Of a stretch of 33,000 bases of DNA, positions 1 through 9,061 are shown in pieces (position 1 is the stretch's first letter; each line of letters begins with the position of its first letter). A program made the position numbers and the translations under genes. This DNA is from Fibrobacteria bacterium (GTDB lineage: Bacteria; Fibrobacterota; Fibrobacteria; UBA11236; JADFYW01): NCBI GenBank assembly GCA_015232855.1, contig JADFYW010000037.1, forward strand, positions 1-33,000. The letters run 5' to 3'. A model generated the notes under the pieces. It worked only from the letters and a program-made list of their open reading frames with translations, ran no database searches and had not been told where the DNA came from.

Positions 1-2
1 CA

Positions 3-1640
3 CATACATTGGGTTCCCATTTTCTTCTCTGTTTTTATTTAATTTTAGTTCTTTTTTTCATTCCTCAACTGTGTCTTGCAGATAACGAGGATAATGTTGA
101 TTATTCCCAACCATCCCTCTTTATTCTTCAGGAAGCTGGCATGGTGCAGAGCGGTATTTACGACGGTTTTTTTACAGACGACTGGGTAGATCACTTCGGT
201 GCATTCTGGACACAACAAGCAACTGTTAATGAACGTTTAATTTTTACTGTTGGTTTAGGTGGATCTTTTCAATTCCCGAAACCTGAAGTAAATGGCGGAG
301 GTTGGAATACCGCAGGTAACAGCTTATCCAAGGCTTTTTTCATAGGGCCTACACAAGCAGATTTTTCTTACCAGTTTGGGGATTTAGACAGCCCTTACCT
401 TACTGCCGGGATGGGGATTTTCACATTTAAATATAATTCGGACGCTGTAAATCTGGGTGAATACCTGTTTCGCAGTAACCCCTATCCAAACTATTTATAT
501 ACTGGTGGTTATTCTATTCTCAATAGTGCATCCGCATATTTACAGGGTGCAAAAGTTCAATGGAGCAACGGCGGGCTGTCTTTAACAGGGCTTTTACTTA
601 CCGAAACTACCATTGCACCACTTTACGATCCATCCTTTGCATTAATTGCAAACTATAAAAATGATTTTCTTGATATCGGTTTTGGTGTTAATTTTAAACG
701 CTTCTTTTCCTTAAAATCAAAAAGGACCAGACCTACTGAACGTTTTAACGGGTACATTTCTCATCAAGGAGAAGATTATACTCTTTTACAAGATTACTAT
801 AAAGAGCGTATAAACTTTTATAACCTGCGTTACGATAAGGACACGGCCCTAGCAAATACATTTCCACAGGAAGCCACAAAATATCAGCAACAGGCCCAGC
901 AAAGTTTGGCTAATCAGCAACTTTGGATATCCAGGCTTGATACCGTCAGGAAATATGGCGGCTACACGGTTGATTCTCTAAAATATAACATCCAAGATGC
1001 TATTGATAGATTCTTAGATTCAGCTACTATAGCGTCATATCGTGACGAACTTGCAATAGCCGAAGCTGTACCAAAACCTGACGTAGACTATTATACTGCT
1101 AGTGGAACGATTATTATGGCAAAAGTCGCAATAGATCCAAAAGCCTTTATAAAAAGCGAAATTTTTGGGAAGAATGATTTACGCATATATATGGAAACTG
1201 CAATGTTAGGCGTAAAAAACTATCCAGTCTTTTATGAAAAAAGATTGGAACGGACTCCTATTATGTTTGGTTTTAATGTTCCTTGTTTCAAATTACTTGA
1301 TCTTTTTGCTGTCCAATTAGAATATCTTAATTCTCCTTATTTCAATAATAACCTCAAAGTTCTTAATGATGGACTTCCTCTACCCTACCTTGTGTTTGGG
1401 ATTGATTCAAGCTTTTCACAGGATAGTTATTACGATGCTGCAGATACCGATAACTGGTACTGGTCTGTTTTACTGAAAAAAAACATCTATAAACACATTA
1501 GTATTTCTGCTCAATTTGCCAGAGATCATTTCAGGACTGTTAGCTCCATTTATTGGGGTGGTCCTAAACTTGTTCCCAATGAGGTCCTGATTCGAAAAGA
1601 TGACTGGTATTGGGCTGCACAAATTTCAATGGGACTGTAA
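3..1640 (+). CDS. Predicted outer-membrane beta-barrel protein, paralogue 1 of 3 (5' end probably outside the window)
   Basis: I do not recognise a named family. The reading frame is open to the left edge. The first possible start inside the window is a TTG at base 9, but from there the hydrophobic signal (about 22 residues, ending in QLCLA before DNED) would lack a positively charged n-region, so the true start probably lies just upstream. The mature protein is rich in aromatic, alternating strand-like segments, as in outer-membrane barrels. It shares blocks with the next two genes: D-D/E-W-[VMI]-DHFG near residue 57, NLGEYLFR near 148, P-[VI]-FY followed by a GFN block near 405-425, and ARDH near 507. 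A Gln-rich, probably helical insert (about 285-350) interrupts the strand-like region. It ends in SMGL. Gene 2 starts 10 bases downstream, so they are probably cotranscribed. A porin or other OM role is inferred from composition and layout only. Confidence 0.75.
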   Translation, partial: HTLGSHFLLCFYLILVLFFIPQLCLADNEDNVDYSQPSLFILQEAGMVQSGIYDGFFTDDWVDHFGAFWTQQATVNERLIFTVGLGGSFQFPKPEVNGGGWNTAGNSLSKAFFIGPTQADFSYQFGDLDSPYLTAGMGIFTFKYNSDAVNLGEYLFRSNPYPNYLYTGGYSILNSASAYLQGAKVQWSNGGLSLTGLLLTETTIAPLYDPSFALIANYKNDFLDIGFGVNFKRFFSLKSKRTRPTERFNGYISHQGEDYTLLQDYYKERINFYNLRYDKDTALANTFPQEATKYQQQAQQSLANQQLWISRLDTVRKYGGYTVDSLKYNIQDAIDRFLDSATIASYRDELAIAEAVPKPDVDYYTASGTIIMAKVAIDPKAFIKSEIFGKNDLRIYMETAMLGVKNYPVFYEKRLERTPIMFGFNVPCFKLLDLFAVQLEYLNSPYFNNNLKVLNDGLPLPYLVFGIDSSFSQDSYYDAADTDNWYWSVLLKKNIYKHISISAQFARDHFRTVSSIYWGGPKLVPNEVLIRKDDWYWAAQISMGL

Positions 1641-1650
1641 TAGGAAAAAG

Positions 1651-3258
1651 ATGAAAAACCATTGCAAACAGTTTTCACCTCATACTAAAACCATTAGTTA
1701 TCTATTGTGCTTATTGTTTATTTTTGCTGTTTCGACCTCTAAGGCATCAGATGATGTAAAGTTCAAACCACTTTCTATTGCTGGTCTCTGGGAAGCCGGG
1801 CAAATTCGTAGCGGTATTGTTGGCGGCTCGAATACTAACAGACTTCGTAAAGAGTGGATGGATCACTTTGGTGCATTTATGTATCAGGAAGCCACATACA
1901 AAGAACGTCTTACTATTGCTCTTGGATTAGGAGGGATTTTCCAATTTCCCAAACAGGAGTCTCTCGATAAGGGAATTTTCGGAAGTCAATGGAAAGCTTT
2001 TTATGTTGGTCCCAGTTCAGCCAAGGGTACATATAGTTTTGGTGACGTTGATTCACCTTTTCTGAAATTATCTCTCGGTATGTTCCCCTTTAAATACAAT
2101 ACAGACGCACCTAATTTGGGTGAATACCTTTTTCGTTGTGGCCCCTACCCCACTTATATTATGTCTGGCGGCTTTGCGACTATTGATAATGCTACCGCCT
2201 ATATTCAGGGAATGCATGCCGAATTTACTTTTGGCAACCTCAAACTTGACGCTTTAATTACTACAGAAACTGCTCTTCCGCCTCTTTATGATTTTTCACT
2301 TTCCGGATTAGCGGCCTATACCATTGCAGACGGTTTTTTAACCATAGGTGCCGGAGTAATGTTCAAAAATCTAATTTCGGTTGACGAAGTTAAAACAACT
2401 CCAAAAAATAATGACAATGCCTATTTTTACACCGATGGCAACTACTACCCGGTTAATGATAACTATTACAACTCAGAAAGGCGCTATTGGGAAACCAACT
2501 ACATGTTGGATACCAATTTATATGACCCAGCAGATACTGTTCAGGTTAATGCAGTACAAGCAGAAATCCAAATTATTGATGATCAACAAGATTTAGTCTG
2601 GGATCTACTCGATAAAAAAGATTCTCTCGAAAAATATATTGATACTGTCACTTTAGGGACAAGTAAGAACACAGCTATAAACACACTTAATTCTCTACCA
2701 GAGTTTCAGTATTATACCTCTGGTGGAATGATTTTTATGGGACGGTTTTCTTTTGATATTAAAAAATTATTTGACCAAGATCTTTTTGGAGATAATGATC
2801 TCAAGCTATACGGTGAAGTGGCCCTTTTAGGCTGGAAAGATTATCCAGTATTTTATGAGAACAAAAAAGACCGTATACCTTTCATGATTGGGTTCAACTT
2901 ACCTGGCTTTAAATTTTTTGATTTGATATCATTCCAATACGAACTTTTCAAATCTCCTTATGCAAACAGTTTCTTTAATTTACCAGAACGTAAATATATA
3001 CCCACCTTGCCTGAGGGCGGGGATAAAGCCTATTCAGAAAAGTCATATAATGATTTAACTAATGACGACAATCATTATTGGTCACTTCTCGTTCAAAAAA
3101 CTATTTATCCAGGACTTACCCTTTCAGTTCAGGCGGCTCGTGACCACTTAAGAACAGTTTCTACCGATGTTTATTTCGGGGCAAGACTGGAACCAAGCGA
3201 GGTATTGAGCAGCAAAAACAACTGGTATTTAATGGCCCAGTTGGCATGGAGTATGTAG
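1651..3258 (+). CDS. Predicted outer-membrane beta-barrel protein, paralogue 2 of 3
   Basis: The ATG at 1651 is preferred over the upstream in-frame ATG at 1600, which would overlap gene 1. It is preceded by a purine-rich AGGAAAAAG and opens a normal signal peptide: a charged n-region (MKNHCK), a hydrophobic core, and likely cleavage after SKA (residue 32). The 535-residue product carries the same conserved blocks as its neighbours: EWMDHFGAF near 68, NLGEYLFR near 158, PVFY then GFN near 405-425, and ARDH near 492. The central region (about 255-350) is Asn/Tyr- and Asp-rich followed by a charged helical stretch, and is unlike the corresponding part of genes 1 and 3. The C-terminus ends in LAWSM with alternating hydrophobics, compatible with a last barrel strand. 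Gene 3 begins 4 bases after its stop. The family is unnamed to me; the outer-membrane location is inferred. Confidence 0.82.
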   Translation: MKNHCKQFSPHTKTISYLLCLLFIFAVSTSKASDDVKFKPLSIAGLWEAGQIRSGIVGGSNTNRLRKEWMDHFGAFMYQEATYKERLTIALGLGGIFQFPKQESLDKGIFGSQWKAFYVGPSSAKGTYSFGDVDSPFLKLSLGMFPFKYNTDAPNLGEYLFRCGPYPTYIMSGGFATIDNATAYIQGMHAEFTFGNLKLDALITTETALPPLYDFSLSGLAAYTIADGFLTIGAGVMFKNLISVDEVKTTPKNNDNAYFYTDGNYYPVNDNYYNSERRYWETNYMLDTNLYDPADTVQVNAVQAEIQIIDDQQDLVWDLLDKKDSLEKYIDTVTLGTSKNTAINTLNSLPEFQYYTSGGMIFMGRFSFDIKKLFDQDLFGDNDLKLYGEVALLGWKDYPVFYENKKDRIPFMIGFNLPGFKFFDLISFQYELFKSPYANSFFNLPERKYIPTLPEGGDKAYSEKSYNDLTNDDNHYWSLLVQKTIYPGLTLSVQAARDHLRTVSTDVYFGARLEPSEVLSSKNNWYLMAQLAWSM

Positions 3259-3262
3259 CAGG

Positions 3263-4819
3263 ATGGATAAACAAATTAGCATAGTATCAGTATTGTCCGC
3301 AACAATTGTGGCCTTTATAGCTATTCTTCCTGTTTTCTCAGCCGAGGTTGAGCATAAACCAGTTTCTATTAGCGCTTTCCAGGAAATGGGGATGCTTGAG
3401 TCTGGTGTTTATTACAACGAAGAATACAAAAACATGACCGACGAATGGATTGATCATTTTGGTACTTTTGTCAGCAAAGAAATAGTTATAAACGACCGTC
3501 TTCATCTCTATGGTGGACTAGGCGGTATTTTTGAATTCCGTAAACCCGAAGTGGCCCTACCCGACAATTTAGGTACACAACGTCGTTCTTTTTTCATTGG
3601 TCCTGCACGAACCGAAGCCGTATTTCACTTTGGTGATATAGATACGCCTTTTCTTAAACTGGGTGCAGGGATGTTCAGTTACAAATACAATCCAGAAGCA
3701 TCGAACCTTGGTGAATATTTATTTCGCACCAGAGCATATCCCAATCTCATTATGACAGGCGGTTACGCTGTACTCAATAATGCAGTAGGCTATTTACAAG
3801 GATTCAAGTCCAACTTACATCTTGGTAATTTTAAACTCGACCTCTTTTTTGGAACTGAGACGTCTATGCCACCCCTCTATGATTTTTCTTTGGGTGCTGT
3901 TGCAGAGTATTCCATACTTGATGGATTTCTTACCTTGGGTGCTGGCATCAATATGCAGGGCCTGGTTTCAGTAGATTCAAAAAGAACAGCTCGTGAAAAA
4001 GACATTAATGGATACATCTATTCAACAGATGCTGAAGAAATTTCACGGACAGGTGATAACTCAGCCACAGGCAAAATTTATTCTACCTATCGCAATTATT
4101 ATACCGATAGAAAGTCATATTATGAAACAAGGTCTCAACATTTCTCGACGTTAAATGACTCTGCTCGGGCAAAACAAGATTCCTTAACCGCTTTTGGATT
4201 TAATGAAGACAACTATTTCGTGGCAGACCTTGTTCAGGCTGACACCTTATCCAATAAACGTCAGAAATTTTTCTCCAGCAAAGGGACTATTTTGATGGGA
4301 CGTATTACACTTGATCCCAAACCATTATTTTCAACTGAAATTTTTGGTAGTCAAGATTTAAAGATATTTGCAGAGGCCGCTGTTTTGGGTTGGGAAAATT
4401 TTCCAATATTTTATACAGACCGTACAGAACGTATTCCTATCATGTTTGGTTTTAATTTTCCTGGTTTTAAACTGCTTGACCTAATTTCGGTTCAATTTGA
4501 ATATTATAATTCTTCCGAATTGAACAATACCTTTGCTATCGGGAAAGATGGTGCAAACATTCCTATTGTTCCCATTGCTTCAGACTCCATTGTTTCAAAC
4601 CATGAGTTCATGGATATCGTAAATGATGATAATTGGAAATGGTCTATCCTGATTAAAAAACAGGTTCTTTCCAAAATTAGTTTATCAGCACAATTTGCGA
4701 GAGACCACATGAGGAATATTTCTTCTGAAATTTATTATGGGCCACAGTTTGACCCTTCTCCTTATACCATCCGTAAAGAAGACTGGTATTGGATGTTCCA
4801 GGTTGCCTGGGGCATTTAG
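3263..4819 (+). CDS. Predicted outer-membrane beta-barrel protein, paralogue 3 of 3
   Basis: It starts at the ATG 4 bases after gene 2 stops; a GGAG lies about 11 bases upstream inside the end of gene 2. The 518-residue product has a clear signal peptide (MDKQ, then a hydrophobic core to VFSA, cleavage after about residue 27). The paralogue blocks are present in order: EWIDHFGTF near 67, NLGEYLFR near 152, PIFY then GFNFPGF near 390-410, and ARDHMR near 478; the C-terminus is VAWGI. The variable central region (about 245-345) is Ser/Thr/Tyr-rich and shorter than in genes 1 and 2. Close packing of the three genes indicates one operon formed by tandem duplication. Function is unknown. An outer-membrane pore, a receptor or a partner for the neighbouring surface proteins are all possible. 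Confidence 0.82.
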   Translation: MDKQISIVSVLSATIVAFIAILPVFSAEVEHKPVSISAFQEMGMLESGVYYNEEYKNMTDEWIDHFGTFVSKEIVINDRLHLYGGLGGIFEFRKPEVALPDNLGTQRRSFFIGPARTEAVFHFGDIDTPFLKLGAGMFSYKYNPEASNLGEYLFRTRAYPNLIMTGGYAVLNNAVGYLQGFKSNLHLGNFKLDLFFGTETSMPPLYDFSLGAVAEYSILDGFLTLGAGINMQGLVSVDSKRTAREKDINGYIYSTDAEEISRTGDNSATGKIYSTYRNYYTDRKSYYETRSQHFSTLNDSARAKQDSLTAFGFNEDNYFVADLVQADTLSNKRQKFFSSKGTILMGRITLDPKPLFSTEIFGSQDLKIFAEAAVLGWENFPIFYTDRTERIPIMFGFNFPGFKLLDLISVQFEYYNSSELNNTFAIGKDGANIPIVPIASDSIVSNHEFMDIVNDDNWKWSILIKKQVLSKISLSAQFARDHMRNISSEIYYGPQFDPSPYTIRKEDWYWMFQVAWGI

Positions 4820-4924
4820 ATACAGATTCTACCCTTCTCTTAATCCATTCTAGAACATTTTTTTACTACTTTTTATTTAAAAAGGGTTTATTGTTTTTAC
4901 ACTTTTATAACAGGTTTTAATATT

Positions 4925-7900
4925 ATGCTGTTTTCACATGGGAATTTTCGTTTTTATTTTCTACTCGGCGCTTGCTTTCTTTTCTTTTTCTCAGCTTGTC
5001 TTCAATCAAAATCATCCTCTGAGACAACAGCCGTTGAATTTTACCATCCAAATCCGGAAGGTAATCTTGCAGAAACGGATACTCTGAAAATTTTTGTAAA
5101 ATATGAAAACGGCGATCAAATACTTCTTTATTCCGGACCTGATTTAGAAGGGCCTTGGAAGGGTAATGTACGTAAGGAGGGGATTGAATTCCTTATTCAG
5201 CAATATAACGGTGATGGCATATTGCTAGTTGAAAGTAACTATGAATACGATTTTAATGAAAATAGTTTTCAGATTCTCTCTAAAGTCGAAATAACCCCTG
5301 CTTCGCTCAATCTCATGCTGGGTAAAGGTCCTGATACTCTTTTTCTTTCTGTTTTTCCTAAAAAGTTAGAGCAAGTAGCGGTTTGGAAGAGTAGTAATGA
5401 AAATGTGGTTACCGTCTCCCAAACAGGGATACTTAATCCTGTTTCCACTGGGCAGGCATTAATTATAGCTGAATCAAACAGTGGCGCAAAGGATACTTCT
5501 ACCGTAAGTGTTGTCCTTGATTCCCTCATGCAAATTACCGCTGTAAATCTACTTGAAGATACAATAACTCTTTATGCCGGGGGTGAACTAAGACTCCTTA
5601 ACTGGACCACAATACCCTTGGGTTATGAGTCCTATATAAGGTTATCAAGTAATAATGATTCTCTTGCAGTTATCGATAACACTTACAATATCAAACCGCT
5701 TCATAGTGGAAATATTGTTATTACTGCATATTCTTCTCTGACATCATCGGTAAAAGACAGCTGTATTGTCCGAATTCTTAGGGATATACCAACAATTTAT
5801 AGCGGAGATTCAGTTTGGGCCTCAAAGGGAGACAATATTGATCTTTCTGTTCGTATAACTCAGGTGCATGGTTCTTTCCACCTCTTTAAATGGGATCTTG
5901 AAGGTGATGGCATTTGGGATGATTCAACTACAGAGTTTAGCAGCCAAACAGATTATACCCATACTCTTTCTCACACGTTCACAAAATCAGGATTTTATCT
6001 GCCAAAATATGAAATAGAAGATAATGAAGGTAATATTAACACTGATACCCGTTTTGTTTCTATCAAGAATATTTCACCTTTAAACATTATCTCGCCTTCA
6101 CGAGACACTTTGGTCAATTCAGACTCCATAGTTATTATCTATTCAATAGAACCAAACAAGGATACCCTGGTTTATCCATTAATTGAAGGTGCAAACGTAA
6201 TTATAATAGATTCAGCCTATGTTAATACAGAGTCCAGTGATACCATCATTGTAACGTTAGACAAAACTATCCCTGCCCATCCTCTCGTTCATTGTCCAGA
6301 GATTACCAGAGATACGACTCCCCGTTGGTACTGGTTGTCAGGTGGGAGTGATGATGCAACCGGTCTTTATTCACACAGTATTAACAACGGATCCTTTAGC
6401 CTTCCTGATACCACTACCGAATTCATCCCGGCTACGGCCCTTGATTCAGGATGGTATATCTTTACTGTTCGTGAGCAAGATATTGCAGGTAACTGGTCAA
6501 AAGCAGAAAGTTGTACAGTTGAAATTGACTTTTCAGCACCACCATTACCAATTTTTGATGACGCCTCCAGTTCAGTCCGATATACACAGGATAACACCCC
6601 GACATGGGCATGGCATTCAGGCGGTGGTAGCAATCTTTTTAAATATAAAATTGAAGGTAATGGCTTTGATAATAACTATGGTTCAGAAGTCAATGACAGT
6701 ACTTTCACACCCGTATCTGCGTTAATTGATGGTGATTACACTCTAACCGTGATGGAACGGGACATGGCCTCAAACTGGTCTTCCGGGATATCAAAGACTA
6801 TTACTATTGATACCAGGGCTCCGGAAGTTATCATAACAACACCTTCAGATAGTACTGTGACAAATAATGTCAATATCAATATTACCTGGACTGTAGAGGG
6901 TGTTGAACAAACAACTGAGACCAGCGAAAACCTGCTATCAGGTAAAAATACTATTACTCGCTCTTCAACTGACAACGCAGGGAATACTGGCATAGATTCC
7001 ATTACCATCATTCTTAAAACTAATGCCCCTCTTAAGCCAATTATTGATAAGACGGTTTCAGAAACAAATAGTCCTAAACCATTATGGCAATGGCAAAGTG
7101 GCGGCAATGGTAATGGAACCTTTCACTATGCTATTAACGGACCTGAAAGTTACTTTATTGAGGATACTTCAACGGTAACTCAATATCAACCTCAAATAAA
7201 TTTAACAGATGGCAATTACACTATATCTGTTAAAGAGGTAGATGATGCGGGAAACTGGTCTGAGAAAACGGTGCATACCATCACCATAGATACAAAACCC
7301 CCGGTTGTTACTATTCTTACACCTGTTGATAATTCTCTGACAAACAAGACATCAATTGCGGTCACATGGAGTGTAGATTCAATACTGCAGACCAGAGATT
7401 CCACCGCATCCATTACGAGTGAAGGCCAAAACCTGATAATCAGAAACGCAATTGATGGAGCCGGGAACAGCGGTTCTGATACGATTAAAGTTTACAGAGA
7501 CACAGAATCACCTAACCCCACTGTTCTTCAGGCTGTTTCTCCAACAAACGATAATACTCCAACCTGGAGCTGGAGTTCAGGGGGAAATGGTGGCAACGGT
7601 ACTTATCGTTACCGACTTGGTGACACAGGAAATTTCACTGAAACAGCAGAGACCCAATATACGCCTTCACCTTTAACACACGGTACTCATACTTTGTATG
7701 TACAAGAGCGTGATGAGGCTGGAAACTGGTCTGTTCTTTCTGATTCAACAATTATTGTTGATTTAGTGGGGCCAACAAACCCTACTGTTAATGGGGTAAC
7801 GGTTACTTCTAATAAAACTCCTACATGGTCCTGGACTCAAAATGGCGGAGGCATTGGAATTTTTACTATTCAATTTGACGGTAATACCTTAAGTAACAAC

Positions 7901-9058
7901 TCATCAACAACCAGTTACACACCAGGTGTAGAGCTATCAGATGGTTTACATATTATTCGCATTCAAGAAAAGGATGATGTGGGTAACTGGTCGGATTATA
8001 GCACATGTTCAACTACTGTAGCATCAAAAGTGTTTTTTGTTAAACAAAATGCATCGGGAAACAATAATGGTACCACTTGGGAAGATGCTTTTAACGATCT
8101 CCAATCAGCAATAACTGTGGCGACTACAGGGAAACAAATATGGGTCGCTACAGGCACCTATAAACCAGGTTCAACCAGAGGTGCTACATTCAATCTCAAT
8201 CCCGGTGTAAAATGGTACGGAGGTTTCTCAGGTATAGAAAGAGGAATTGATGATCGTGATTTATTAACCAACCTTGAACTAACTATCTTAAGTGGAGAAA
8301 TAGGTACGGCAATTGAGGGCGATAACATTTATCACATAATTTCTTTAAACTCTGGTACAAAATCCTTACTAGATGGTTTTATTGTTGAAAAAGGTTATGC
8401 AGATGAAAAGACTTATGACGGTGGCGGCGGATTAAAATCAATAAGTGATAATGGTAGTATACTTATACATAGCTGTATCTTTCGACATAATACTGCAAAT
8501 TATGATGGAGGAGCTATTAATATAACTGGCACCATGGATTCAGTTATTATTGTTAATTCTGTTTTTTCTGAGAATAGAGAACATGCAATCAATGTGGCAA
8601 ATCTCAATAGTTACTTGCTTATTATGAATTGCAACATCTATAAAAATTTTAGCCAATCTGGTGGAGCTATACAAATCCTTGGCCTATCTCCACACCCGAC
8701 TCATAAACACGTAGTTATTAATTCAATTTTTTCATTGAATGATAATACGAATCATGAGAAAGGGCTCAACATTACAATAGAACCGAGTTGCTATTTAACT
8801 GTTAGTTACACCAATATTCCCACAGATACCAGCTCTATATATGTCAGAACGACTTATGATGCTTTTGATACAGTAAGTAATACCCATTGCGCCTTAGTAG
8901 ATGACGGTATAGGAATCAAATTAAACTCCGCCTCTTGTGGCACGAACACCGGTACAACGTCCTACCCTAATGTACCTCCTGCCTACTTCCCTACTACGGA
9001 CATCTACGGACGCCCCAGAATTGGGACTATTGATATGGGAGTTTATGAGTTGCAGTAG
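4925..9058 (+). CDS. Giant Ig-repeat lipoprotein with C-terminal beta-helix (choice-of-anchor Q type)
   Basis: The 1377-residue product begins with a lipoprotein signal: a hydrophobic stretch and a lipobox-like FSAC with Cys25 as the predicted lipidated residue. Domains in order: a short N-terminal domain (about 30-115); two BIG2-like Ig domains (about 119-285); a PKD-like domain (about 290-385, with the typical WDLEGDGIWDD segment); a string of Ig-like modules (about 390-1030) in which five carry W-x-W followed by SGG or NGG-like turns and E-x-D-x-x-x-NWS; then a Gly/Asn-rich right-handed beta-helix (about 1034-1377) ending in D-I-Y-G-R-P-R and IDMGVYE. That ending is the hallmark of choice-of-anchor Q proteins. 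It is probably tethered to a membrane and exposed outside, where it could act as an adhesin or polysaccharide-binding protein; no catalytic residues are identifiable. A 105-base AT-rich gap separates it from the barrel genes, and it may share their transcript. The only ribosome-binding sequence is a weak CAGG about 10 bases upstream. Confidence 0.85.
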   Translation: MLFSHGNFRFYFLLGACFLFFFSACLQSKSSSETTAVEFYHPNPEGNLAETDTLKIFVKYENGDQILLYSGPDLEGPWKGNVRKEGIEFLIQQYNGDGILLVESNYEYDFNENSFQILSKVEITPASLNLMLGKGPDTLFLSVFPKKLEQVAVWKSSNENVVTVSQTGILNPVSTGQALIIAESNSGAKDTSTVSVVLDSLMQITAVNLLEDTITLYAGGELRLLNWTTIPLGYESYIRLSSNNDSLAVIDNTYNIKPLHSGNIVITAYSSLTSSVKDSCIVRILRDIPTIYSGDSVWASKGDNIDLSVRITQVHGSFHLFKWDLEGDGIWDDSTTEFSSQTDYTHTLSHTFTKSGFYLPKYEIEDNEGNINTDTRFVSIKNISPLNIISPSRDTLVNSDSIVIIYSIEPNKDTLVYPLIEGANVIIIDSAYVNTESSDTIIVTLDKTIPAHPLVHCPEITRDTTPRWYWLSGGSDDATGLYSHSINNGSFSLPDTTTEFIPATALDSGWYIFTVREQDIAGNWSKAESCTVEIDFSAPPLPIFDDASSSVRYTQDNTPTWAWHSGGGSNLFKYKIEGNGFDNNYGSEVNDSTFTPVSALIDGDYTLTVMERDMASNWSSGISKTITIDTRAPEVIITTPSDSTVTNNVNINITWTVEGVEQTTETSENLLSGKNTITRSSTDNAGNTGIDSITIILKTNAPLKPIIDKTVSETNSPKPLWQWQSGGNGNGTFHYAINGPESYFIEDTSTVTQYQPQINLTDGNYTISVKEVDDAGNWSEKTVHTITIDTKPPVVTILTPVDNSLTNKTSIAVTWSVDSILQTRDSTASITSEGQNLIIRNAIDGAGNSGSDTIKVYRDTESPNPTVLQAVSPTNDNTPTWSWSSGGNGGNGTYRYRLGDTGNFTETAETQYTPSPLTHGTHTLYVQERDEAGNWSVLSDSTIIVDLVGPTNPTVNGVTVTSNKTPTWSWTQNGGGIGIFTIQFDGNTLSNNSSTTSYTPGVELSDGLHIIRIQEKDDVGNWSDYSTCSTTVASKVFFVKQNASGNNNGTTWEDAFNDLQSAITVATTGKQIWVATGTYKPGSTRGATFNLNPGVKWYGGFSGIERGIDDRDLLTNLELTILSGEIGTAIEGDNIYHIISLNSGTKSLLDGFIVEKGYADEKTYDGGGGLKSISDNGSILIHSCIFRHNTANYDGGAINITGTMDSVIIVNSVFSENREHAINVANLNSYLLIMNCNIYKNFSQSGGAIQILGLSPHPTHKHVVINSIFSLNDNTNHEKGLNITIEPSCYLTVSYTNIPTDTSSIYVRTTYDAFDTVSNTHCALVDDGIGIKLNSASCGTNTGTTSYPNVPPAYFPTTDIYGRPRIGTIDMGVYELQ
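6280..8023 (+). repeat. Alternating Ig-like module repeats inside the lipoprotein gene
   Basis: Five type A modules of about 85-95 residues (starting near 6280, 6533, 7024, 7508 and 7768) share W-x-W followed by SGG or NGG-like turns and a terminal E-x-D-x-x-x-NWS. Two type B modules (near 6821-7020 and 7300-7500) share a TPxDxxxTN start, ITWTV or VTWSV, and D-x-AGN-[TS]-G. The order is A-A-B-A-B-A-A. The copies are diverged at DNA level, so this is old protein-level duplication, not a simple tandem DNA repeat. Confidence 0.75.
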
Positions 9059-9061
9059 TAT

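Noticed and set aside
1600..1650. Upstream ATG at 1600 as the start of barrel gene 2
   Set aside because: It would overlap gene 1 by 41 bases and put non-signal-like residues in front of a good signal peptide; ATG 1651 has a purine-rich site just upstream.
4820..4924. Intrinsic terminator between the third barrel gene and the lipoprotein gene
   Set aside because: There are T-runs but no GC-rich stem before them; the gap is only AT-rich.
6342..6725. 127-codon plus-strand frame inside the lipoprotein gene
   Set aside because: Out-of-frame shadow of the Ig-like repeats, with low-complexity, non-protein-like composition.
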